Assembly: GCF_000488255.1 (NCBI RefSeq) | Contig: NZ_KI530756.1 | Span: 186,001 to 250,000, forward strand | DNA length: 64,000 bases | Direction: 5' to 3' | Origin: Acinetobacter indicus CIP 110367 | GTDB lineage: Bacteria > Pseudomonadota > Gammaproteobacteria > Pseudomonadales > Moraxellaceae | In this document: positions 57,152 through 64,000 of the stretch, piece after piece | Layout of the letters: each line of letters opens with the position of its first letter | Position numbering within the stretch: the stretch's first letter is position 1 | Made by a program: the position numbers and the translations under genes | The notes under the pieces: model-generated | What the model was told of the DNA's origin: nothing | What the model saw: only the letters and a program-made list of their open reading frames with translations | Database searches by the model: none

Positions 57152-59401
57152 TTAAGAGCGCGGTCTTAAGGTGGTCGTGGTGGTGGTATTGGTGGTTTTG
57201 CTGACTTGCGGGCTTAAGGTCTGACGCTGCAGCGCCGGTTCTACCGCAACGGGTGTGGTCACCACAGCCGCCCCCGACTGTGCCGCAGGGGTCGCGGATG
57301 GCACCTGCTGATAACGGGTTTGATTTAGTGGAGTTTTAGACACTGGCACCCGCTGCTGATAGATATCTTCCACCCGCTCCGGCAGTTTGGCAAAATTACC
57401 ATCCTGATCCAGCGCCAGTTGCAAGCTATACAGCTGACTATAACGCTGCTGCGAAATCCGGCGGATATCATTCTGATCTCCAACAATGGTCGGGTGAATA
57501 AAGATCAGCAGATTACGCTTCTGATTAGACTTGCCATCGGAACGAAATAAACGCCCCAGTCCTGGAATGGCACCTAACCCCGGCACAGCCTGACGCGAAT
57601 AGGCAGTGTTATCTGAAATGAGGCCACCCAAGACAATGGTCTGACCATGCTCGGCCAGAATTGAGGTTTTAATTGCACGTTTGCTGGTGACCAAGTCCTG
57701 CGCCTGTCCTTTGCTGGATTTAACCCCAGAAACTTCCTGTTCCACTTCCAGACGCACTGTGCCATTTTCGCCAATATGCGGCACCACTTTCAGGGTAACC
57801 CCGACGTCTTTACGTTCAATGGTGGTATAGGGATTGACGGTACCATTTCCTGTACTGACCGAACCGGTGACAAACGGCACGTTCTCACCAACCACAATAT
57901 AAGCTTCTTCATTGTCCATGGTGACAATGGATGGGGTCGACAACAGATTGGATTTGGTGGTTTCTTTTAAGGCTTGAATCAGCGCACCATACAAACGGCG
58001 TGAACCATCACTACCTTCCTGATAATCCCCCAGCACCAGTGAGGTACCCGCGCCAATCGCACCACCGGCACCCGCTGCACCTCCAGTTAAATAACCGGCG
58101 GCAATATTTTTCAGGCTGGAACCCAAGTTATCAAAATTGATCAGGCCAATGCCGCTGCTTAAATCACCCAAGGCCCATTGCACGCCAAGCTGATCGGCAT
58201 CGGTGCCTTCTACTTCAATAATCGCGGCTTCAATGAGAACCTGTTGACGGCGTGTATCCAGCTGCTGAATCGCAGATTCAATTTCACGCATCAGCTGTGG
58301 ATCGGCTTTGACCACCAGGGCGTTCTGGCTACTATCGGCAATAATACTGACGCCATTGCCATTAAAGCTGGTGATCTGGCTCTGCTGATCAAAACCGTTA
58401 TTCAGGGTAATACTTGGCGAGGTACTGCCCGTGCTATTGCTGGATGTGCTGTTACTGCTGTTATTGACCAGACTGCTAACGCTATTGTTACTGCTATTTT
58501 TCGTATTGGAAGATGAACTGCTGACCGCCTGCCCCGACACCAGCCCTTGCAGAATTTCCGCCAGGCTTTGCGCACTGGCATATTTTAAGCGAAAGACTTT
58601 TAAGCCGCCGAGACGGTCGGCCGCCGGCACATCCATCATTTCAATCATCTGGCGGATACGCTTGCGGGTGGCGGTATCACCTTTAATGATAATGCGATTG
58701 GTCCGGTTATCCGCCACAATTCGCACCCGCGAACCTTTGAGATCTTTGGCATTGCCGGTCGAACTCATTGACTCCAATAGCCCGATCACTTCTTCGGCCT
58801 GACTGGACTGTAGCGAGATGGCTTCAATATCATTTTGGCCGGTGCCATCCAAATTACGGATAATATTTTCCAGCTGATAGATATTGCTGGCCCGGTCCGA
58901 AACAATCAGGGCATTGGTGCCGGCCACCGCAGACAGGTGGGCAAATTGCGGCATTAAAGGCCGTAAAGCCGGAATCATATCATTGGCATTGGTATTTTCC
59001 AGCCAGATGACCCGGGTCACAATCTGGTCGCCGCGCGCATTCTGGCGTGCATCAAACGGAATTCCGGAGCTTTTGACATTGTTATCTGGCACCAGCTTGA
59101 TGGTATTACCCGAGGGAATAGCCACTACCCCATTAACATTAAGCACGCCCAGAAACAGGTCATAGACTTCATTGCGGTTCAACGGCTTGTTGGAAATGAC
59201 CGTAACATTGCCGCGCACCCGCGGATCAACCGCGAAGTTTTTACCGGTAATATCGGCCACTTCATTAATAAATGCAGTCAGGTCAGCATCACGTAAATTA
59301 ATTTTCCAGGTTTGTGCATAGCTCGCCGTACTTACCATAGCCACCAGAGGTGCACCGACCATCAATGCCCAAAGCGGACGCTCATGATTTAATAAAGCCA
59401 T
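57152..59401 (-). CDS. gspD: Type II secretion system secretin GspD
   Basis: GspD forms the outer-membrane channel of the type II secretion system. The 749-residue precursor has a signal peptide ending near SYAQ, periplasmic domains N0 (TWKINLRDADLTAFINEVAD) and N1-N3, and the secretin core (VLIEAAIIEVEGTDADQLGV, NVPFVTGSVS, TSILAEHGQTIVLGGLISDN, VPGLGAIPGLGRLFRS). Within N3 there is a long Ser/Asn low-complexity insertion (about residues 290-330), a variable feature of secretins. The C-terminal 90 residues are Gln/Pro/Thr-rich and may be the S-domain that binds a pilotin. gspC precedes it on the same strand. Confidence 0.97.
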   Translation of the reverse strand: MALLNHERPLWALMVGAPLVAMVSTASYAQTWKINLRDADLTAFINEVADITGKNFAVDPRVRGNVTVISNKPLNRNEVYDLFLGVLNVNGVVAIPSGNTIKLVPDNNVKSSGIPFDARQNARGDQIVTRVIWLENTNANDMIPALRPLMPQFAHLSAVAGTNALIVSDRASNIYQLENIIRNLDGTGQNDIEAISLQSSQAEEVIGLLESMSSTGNAKDLKGSRVRIVADNRTNRIIIKGDTATRKRIRQMIEMMDVPAADRLGGLKVFRLKYASAQSLAEILQGLVSGQAVSSSSSNTKNSSNNSVSSLVNNSSNSTSSNSTGSTSPSITLNNGFDQQSQITSFNGNGVSIIADSSQNALVVKADPQLMREIESAIQQLDTRRQQVLIEAAIIEVEGTDADQLGVQWALGDLSSGIGLINFDNLGSSLKNIAAGYLTGGAAGAGGAIGAGTSLVLGDYQEGSDGSRRLYGALIQALKETTKSNLLSTPSIVTMDNEEAYIVVGENVPFVTGSVSTGNGTVNPYTTIERKDVGVTLKVVPHIGENGTVRLEVEQEVSGVKSSKGQAQDLVTSKRAIKTSILAEHGQTIVLGGLISDNTAYSRQAVPGLGAIPGLGRLFRSDGKSNQKRNLLIFIHPTIVGDQNDIRRISQQRYSQLYSLQLALDQDGNFAKLPERVEDIYQQRVPVSKTPLNQTRYQQVPSATPAAQSGAAVVTTPVAVEPALQRQTLSPQVSKTTNTTTTTTLRPRS

Positions 59402-59441
59402 AATCTACCGTGTTTCCTAACCCTATAAGGTGACAAATCCG

Positions 59442-60278
59442 TCACTTAAAATCTTGTTGTACCGTGATGACCTGGTCACCACGCTGAACTTCCAGTCTGA
59501 CCTGACCCTCCTGTCTTGCCTGTTCCAGCAATTGGGCTTCATTTTGCCCTTGTCCGACAGTCTGACCATTTAAGGATAAAATCCGGTCGCCTGGTTGTAA
59601 TCCCAATCTGCTTCTGAGTGCCGCCGGTGTCCGTGCGGTAATTTCATAGCCCTGACCATTGCCACTATTCACGCCCATATCCTGTAAATAGCGTTCCCGG
59701 TCTTGCTGAATCTTTTGCACTGCCTGACCAATCGCATTTTGCGCAGTTGTTACCGATGCCGGATTTCTGTTGGGTGCAGCTGGGCTTTGTGTCGGCACAA
59801 TCGGCTGATTCAGCCCGTTTTCAATGCCTTTAAACTCTATCTCACGGGTGGCGCCACTGCTATGACGCAAAACCACCCGATCCCAGTACACTTCAGCCAA
59901 CTGATAACCACTGCCTTCAATCACATCGCCGACGCGATAGCGCTCTGCCACCTCATTGACTTTGAGCACGGCAGAAGAAAACTGGTTGGGATAACCGACC
60001 ATCACGCCTTGTAATTGAAGGTTCAGATTGTCTTCGGCCTGCGTACGCTGGCTCGCTTCATGAAACAAGGCAAAACTGCTGATATTCGGTACACGCAGCT
60101 GCTGCGAACCCAGTTCGACCCGATCCAGTTGCATCGCTTGAGGCGGCGCCAGTAATAGCCAGAACAGACTGGCCAGCTTCCAGCATAAATACAGAATCAG
60201 CAGCGCCAGCAATAACGGTGCGACACGATCGGCCTGTTTCAACTGGAGAGTCTGCAACTGTTCCCAGATTTTCTGCAT
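59442..60278 (-). CDS. gspC: Type II secretion system protein GspC
   Basis: GspC links the inner-membrane platform to the GspD secretin. The 278-residue protein has one N-terminal membrane span (VAPLLLALLILYLCWKLASLF), an HR domain (SFALFHEASQRTQAEDNLNL, LQGVMVGYPNQFSSAVLKV) and a C-terminal PDZ domain (GYEITARTPAALRSRLGLQP, GDRILSLNGQTVG). The start overlaps the gspN stop by one base, and gspD begins 40 bases later. Confidence 0.94.
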   Translation of the reverse strand: MQKIWEQLQTLQLKQADRVAPLLLALLILYLCWKLASLFWLLLAPPQAMQLDRVELGSQQLRVPNISSFALFHEASQRTQAEDNLNLQLQGVMVGYPNQFSSAVLKVNEVAERYRVGDVIEGSGYQLAEVYWDRVVLRHSSGATREIEFKGIENGLNQPIVPTQSPAAPNRNPASVTTAQNAIGQAVQKIQQDRERYLQDMGVNSGNGQGYEITARTPAALRSRLGLQPGDRILSLNGQTVGQGQNEAQLLEQARQEGQVRLEVQRGDQVITVQQDFK

Positions 60279-61018
60279 CAGAAGCCTCCCTTGAATAGCG
60301 GCTGGCGGGTACTGATTACATAGGTATCAGCACCAGCCTTACCTTCATAAGAAGGAACATGCATCAATAAACGCTGGGTCAGCTGCACATCCAGCATCAT
60401 CTCCTGATCCAGACTCAGGTTTATCATTTTCTGGTCACGTGCATCACGCACATCAATTTTCAGTTTTCCGCTTTCATCTGACAGTGTGCCTTTCAGCGTG
60501 GGCACGGTCATGCGCTCTTGATGCTGGGCAAACTGATACACCAGCTCCCCGCCGGCCCAGTTGAGCTGGCCCTGTGCCTGGGCAAACCCTTGCTGCTTGC
60601 TATAGTTCAGATCGATATTTTGTAATTGAATCGGATTGGCCGGCCATTGCCAGTCGACCAGGGTTTTTAGAGTTTCTGGCGCAACACGGCCATGTACAGC
60701 GTTCAGCATGAAGGTCCCAAAACGGTAACCCATCACGCCTTTTAGTTCGGTATGACCACTATGGATTTCAACATCGGCTGCCACTTTCAGCAATAACAGG
60801 TCTAAAGGACGCGTATTCCAGCTTAAGCTGCCACGCAACTGTCCCTTGTGCCAATCTGCCTGCCCCTGCCAGATGTTGCCACTGACATTATGTAAACTCT
60901 GATTGTTTTTATAAAACTTTGAAATTAACCAAGCTGCAGGAATCTGTAATAACACAAAAATTAAAAAAGCAATGATGGCGAAAATCCACCACGTGATGTA
61001 TCTCGGTTTCTTTATCAT
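60278..61018 (-). CDS. gspN: Type II secretion system protein GspN
   Basis: GspN is an accessory T2SS protein with one N-terminal membrane span (WWIFAIIAFLIFVLLQIPAA) and a periplasmic beta-rich domain of 246 residues in all. Family segments are NVSGNIWQGQADWHKGQLRG and LTLDW-like LKTLVDWQWPANPIQLQNID. GspN is not required in all T2SS. The gene is first in gspN-gspC-gspD. A terminator 100 bases upstream isolates it from hns. Confidence 0.9.
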   Translation of the reverse strand: MIKKPRYITWWIFAIIAFLIFVLLQIPAAWLISKFYKNNQSLHNVSGNIWQGQADWHKGQLRGSLSWNTRPLDLLLLKVAADVEIHSGHTELKGVMGYRFGTFMLNAVHGRVAPETLKTLVDWQWPANPIQLQNIDLNYSKQQGFAQAQGQLNWAGGELVYQFAQHQERMTVPTLKGTLSDESGKLKIDVRDARDQKMINLSLDQEMMLDVQLTQRLLMHVPSYEGKAGADTYVISTRQPLFKGGF

Positions 61019-61115
61019 TCCACCACGACCAACCTATCTAATGCATTCATGAACAAATTGTTATTTTCATGCACACATTATGCACACTTTTTTTACAACA
61101 CCAACGGATACACAT

Positions 61116-61143
61116 AAAAAAACCAAGCAGTTCTGCTTGGTTT
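61116..61143 (-). terminator. Terminator after hns
   Basis: AAACCAAGCAG pairs with CTGCTTGGTTT around a two-base loop; on the minus strand a run of seven T follows. Confidence 0.92.
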
Positions 61144-61181
61144 CGACACTCTAGTGCGCTTAGATGACAATCTGATGAAGT

Positions 61182-61505
61182 TTAGATCAAGAAGTCTTCA
61201 AGCTTGGCACCTTTTTCCAGTTCTGCCACTAACCAGCGCGGTTGCTTACCACGACCTGTCCAGGTTTCATTGGCATTGGCTTTATTACGATAACGCGGCT
61301 CTACCGATTTACGTACATTCTTTTTACGTTTAGACGCACCAAACTCAAGAATCTGTTCAATGCTTAAACCCGCATTTTCAGCAATTGCCAAAATCTGATT
61401 ATATGCATCTTCAACTGCCTGGTCCTTTTTCGATGCAATTAATGCTTCCGCTTCTTCCTGCAAGCGCTTTAATTGTTCTACAGACAAATTACTAATATCG
61501 GGCAT
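61182..61505 (-). CDS. hns: H-NS family nucleoid-associated protein
   Basis: H-NS binds A+T-rich DNA and silences horizontally acquired genes. The 107-residue protein has an N-terminal oligomerisation region (ISNLSVEQLKRLQEEAEALI) and the C-terminal DNA-binding domain with the signature TWTGRGKQPRWLVAELEKGA preceded by VEPRYRNK. GGAGTAAATATG precedes the second of two adjacent ATGs (61508 and 61505); I use 61505. The gene is intact here. Confidence 0.94.
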   Translation of the reverse strand: MPDISNLSVEQLKRLQEEAEALIASKKDQAVEDAYNQILAIAENAGLSIEQILEFGASKRKKNVRKSVEPRYRNKANANETWTGRGKQPRWLVAELEKGAKLEDFLI

Positions 61506-61653
61506 CATATTTACTCCACAAGTATGCTTTTATATTAATTTACTTCAATTGCATTAATACATCATATTTTTATCTGAATTAAGTTTCAATCATTATTTGA
61601 AATGAAAAACAATTATTAACAGAGATAAATAATCTATTTATTCGGGATTAGAA

Positions 61654-62082
61654 TTAATCCAGATAATGCCCCACACTATTTTCCAAAGCCAAAATACGCT
61701 GCCGAATCGACTCGGGTAATGGCATTTTCTGCATACTTTCAGAATTAACACAAACCATGATGGCTTCTGCACTCGCGACTACAGCCTGCTGCTGCTCGCT
61801 CCATAATAGATAATGCATGCGAAAAGCACTATTTCGGATTTCCTCAACCCGCACACCTATTTTTAAGGTATCCGGATAAAATACCGGACGCATATATTTG
61901 CACTGATTTGATGCCACTACCGTCGAAAAGGATTGCTGCATCATTCTGATCTGATCCATATAATGAATGCGGGCACTTTCAATATAGCGGTAATACATCA
62001 CATTATTGACATGACCGAGCGCATCCATATCGCCCCATGCCACCACTTGTTGATGAATTACTGGATAATCGGTTAATTGCAT
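61654..62082 (-). CDS. YbgC-like acyl-CoA thioesterase
   Basis: The 142-residue product is a single-hotdog thioesterase of the YbgC/4-hydroxybenzoyl-CoA thioesterase group. The catalytic region is VAWGDMDALGHVNNVMYYRY with the Asp of the DxxGHVNN pattern and the following helix. The remaining strands are CKYMRPVFYPDTLKIGVRVE and VASAEAIMVCVN. The likely reaction is hydrolysis of short or medium acyl-CoA; the substrate is unknown. It starts ten bases after the hemY stop and so belongs to the same leftward unit. Confidence 0.85.
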   Translation of the reverse strand: MQLTDYPVIHQQVVAWGDMDALGHVNNVMYYRYIESARIHYMDQIRMMQQSFSTVVASNQCKYMRPVFYPDTLKIGVRVEEIRNSAFRMHYLLWSEQQQAVVASAEAIMVCVNSESMQKMPLPESIRQRILALENSVGHYLD

Positions 62083-62092
62083 GCGACTTTAC

Positions 62093-63292
62093 CTAGATTT
62101 TAATTTTCATGAAATGACTATTATTTTCAAACACCAGATTTAACTGCTGCTGTAAATGCGGTTGATCTTTTAATGCCGATTTAATTCTTAAATAGTTCAT
62201 TAAAATATGTTCCGGATATAAATCCAGAAGCTGTGCTGCATCGTCATGACGACCGGTAGCTTCCAATATATGCCATTTGGCAAAACTCAATACCGCTAAA
62301 GCAGGATATTGCTGTTCCCACTGATTCAGATAATCTTCAATCTTGAGATAATCCGGTACCGGTTTTAACAGCTGCTGCTGGAACCATAAATAGAACACAT
62401 CCTGATGAAACTGTTCAGACAGTAAATGCACCGCCAGATGCTCCTGCTGCTCTCCCATATCGCTTAAGCGTACCAGCACTTTTAACCACAGCACTTTAAT
62501 CGCATACGGCTGGGTAAATATCTGCCCGGACAGGTTGCAATAACGCTGTTTTAAATCCTGTAATGCTTCCGGTGTAGCCTGCTCAAAATGCTGCAAGATT
62601 TGCTCAAGCCATAACTGCTTGCTGTCCAACCCTAAATGCCCATATTGAGTCGCACGCAAATATAACCATGGATACTGCAGCGCAAACTCCCCCCACAGTG
62701 CGGTTAAGCGCTGCTCATAGGCTTGTTTGACATCTTTGAGCCACGGCGACAGTTGATGGCCATTTAAAAATTCCAGATGAGTCAGGGCTTTTTCCGGTTG
62801 CTGCTGCGCCAGATAAATTTCAATACGCTGCAATTCGGCCAGCTCAAAGGCCATGGCATTGCTCTGGTTTAACATCTGCAAAGCCACCGGATAATCCTGC
62901 TGCATCAGCGACAGGCGTGAATGAATCACGGCTTTTAATAAACCGGACTGGTTAAATACCTGACGGATAAAGCCGCCCTGCTCACGCGCGGCATCCAGCA
63001 GCCAGATTACTGCCATTTGCTCATAAGGATGTAAATGCTGGAAATCAAACACCGCCGCCTGCTTACGCTGTTCACGGCTTAAATAGCGTTTTAGCATCGC
63101 CCAGATCAGCTGCACCACCAGACTGATCAGCATCAATAAAATTAAAAGCACCCAGATATTGGTCTGTAACTGCCAGTCACGCCAATACAGATAAACATAG
63201 CCCGCGCCATAGCCATAACTGAATACACTGAGCAAGGCCACCAGCACCAACGTGACCAAGACATAGGCCAGAACAATCTGCTTCATGATCAT
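62093..63292 (-). CDS. hemY: HemY-like membrane protein of the hem operon
   Basis: Gammaproteobacterial HemY is an inner-membrane protein of unclear function encoded after hemC-hemD-hemX, unrelated to the protoporphyrinogen oxidase of the same name. The 399-residue protein has two N-terminal membrane spans (residues 5-25 and 45-65), the conserved GAGYVYLYWRDWQLQT between them, and TPR-like helical repeats to the C terminus. The ATG at 63292 overlaps the hemX stop (ATGA), suggesting coupling; the ATG at 63286 is an alternative. Confidence 0.85.
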   Translation of the reverse strand: MIMKQIVLAYVLVTLVLVALLSVFSYGYGAGYVYLYWRDWQLQTNIWVLLILLMLISLVVQLIWAMLKRYLSREQRKQAAVFDFQHLHPYEQMAVIWLLDAAREQGGFIRQVFNQSGLLKAVIHSRLSLMQQDYPVALQMLNQSNAMAFELAELQRIEIYLAQQQPEKALTHLEFLNGHQLSPWLKDVKQAYEQRLTALWGEFALQYPWLYLRATQYGHLGLDSKQLWLEQILQHFEQATPEALQDLKQRYCNLSGQIFTQPYAIKVLWLKVLVRLSDMGEQQEHLAVHLLSEQFHQDVFYLWFQQQLLKPVPDYLKIEDYLNQWEQQYPALAVLSFAKWHILEATGRHDDAAQLLDLYPEHILMNYLRIKSALKDQPHLQQQLNLVFENNSHFMKIKI

Positions 63293-64000
63293 TCATCCAA
63301 TAAGGTGCGGCTGGTCAGCACCGGCACAGGAATCACGGTCAGGCTCTGAATTTCCGCCAATTCAGCGCTTAACTGCTGCGCCCCCCGATCCGGCAGCGGC
63401 TGTAACAGATGAAGAATTTCAGTCAGCTCCTGCTGATAATTCAGATATTGGCCTTGTCCTAATAACTGACGTGCCAGTAATAAACGCAGCTGCGCTTCTT
63501 TTAACAGCAATTGACGCTGACTAAGCACCGTCGCTGGCTGCTCGGCGGCTTCCAGCTTCAACCATTTGTGCCAGAAGGCCGGATTGGCCGCTTGCGCCGG
63601 CTGCAGCTGCGGCTGCTGGATTTCCTGACGCAACAGCTGATCCAGCTGCTGTAGAGCCTGAGTGACCTGCTGCTGCTGGGCACTGCGCTGTGCCGCAAAT
63701 TGCTGGATCAGCTGCCGGTCTTTGCTCAGGGTTTGATGCAGGCTTTCGGCCAAGGCCGGTGACAAAGCCCACTGATTCAGCTGAACATCCAGTACTGCCA
63801 ACTTTTCCAGTGCATACGGATATTGCGCCTGCTTTAAGGCAAATTCGATCAGTTCCAGCTGCTGTTGAAGCATCTGCTGCGGCGTGATCGTGGTCTGGCT
63901 GATCTGCACCGTAGTATCAGTTGCAGGCGCACTTGAAGATACAGACAGTGAAGGATTACTACTCTGGCGCTGCAAAGCCACCAGCTGATCATTGAGATTG
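63289..64000 (-). CDS. hemX: HemX-like protein (5' end outside window)
   Basis: Only the C-terminal part is present, and the frame is open to the last base. The region is Gln/Leu/Ala-rich with long helices (LELIEFALKQAQYPYALEKL, LRLLLARQLLGQGQYLNYQQ) and resembles the periplasmic C-terminal part of HemX, a coiled-coil membrane protein once annotated as uroporphyrinogen-III methyltransferase. Its position before hemY supports this. The N-terminal membrane span should lie outside the window. Confidence 0.78.
   Translation of the reverse strand, partial: NLNDQLVALQRQSSNPSLSVSSSAPATDTTVQISQTTITPQQMLQQQLELIEFALKQAQYPYALEKLAVLDVQLNQWALSPALAESLHQTLSKDRQLIQQFAAQRSAQQQQVTQALQQLDQLLRQEIQQPQLQPAQAANPAFWHKWLKLEAAEQPATVLSQRQLLLKEAQLRLLLARQLLGQGQYLNYQQELTEILHLLQPLPDRGAQQLSAELAEIQSLTVIPVPVLTSRTLLDE

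Overview
The window is a stretch of chromosome from a gammaproteobacterium of the family Moraxellaceae, almost certainly an Acinetobacter. The case for this rests on the close resemblance of many products to Acinetobacter proteins (RpoC starting at a TTG codon, FadB/FadA, a 107-residue H-NS, UvrC), on the dispersed type II secretion genes (gspN-gspC-gspD alone), on the pilBCD-coaE cluster and on the moderate G+C content. The species cannot be fixed from the sequence alone. The region is overwhelmingly core genome: I see no prophage, CRISPR array, plasmid backbone, resistance island or biosynthetic cluster.

Layout. 1-4323: type IV pilus assembly (pilB, cut by the left edge, then pilC, pilD) followed by coaE. 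4320-6439: leftward genes for an EamA transporter, RlmB and PpnP. 7152-10800: rightward recN, yqgE-ruvX and an IclR-type regulator. 10886-19628: mixed-strand genes for DNA or lipid maintenance (AlkB-like, ABC exporter, pgsA, acyl-CoA thioesterase, uvrC, an orphan Clp-type AAA ATPase, a PH-domain membrane protein, an LpxO-like hydroxylase). 20118-23456: the fadBA beta-oxidation operon. 23607-27228: a purine permease, an anchored coiled-coil protein and a FrnE-like DsbA-family protein. 27273-28746: a complete IS3-family element that has split a shared transcription terminator. 28773-32611: dodecin, small unknown genes and an unrecognised set that includes an outer-membrane-like protein. 32673-39530: htpG, an LprI-like protein, ompW, an NhaC-type antiporter, a hydrolase, a DUF4442 protein and a glycine-zipper lipoprotein.

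39755-53930 is the transcription/translation block, all leftward: tRNA-Thr, Tyr, Gly, Thr, tuf, tRNA-Trp, secE, nusG, rplK, rplA, rplJ, rplL, rpoB, rpoC. Two palindromic repeats of similar architecture but different sequence sit inside it, one between rpoB and rpoC and one between rplA and rplJ. 54029-64000: gph and trpE, an FHA-domain protein, the gspN-gspC-gspD part of the type II secretion system, hns, a YbgC-like thioesterase, and hemX-hemY, with hemX cut by the right edge.

I did not find a clear new multi-gene system. The points most worth a second look are the IS insertion into a bidirectional terminator, the palindromic repeats in the RNA polymerase/ribosomal operon, a terminator-like hairpin just upstream of a small secreted-protein gene, an unrecognised three-gene set at 29863-32611, and an orphan Clp-type ATPase.
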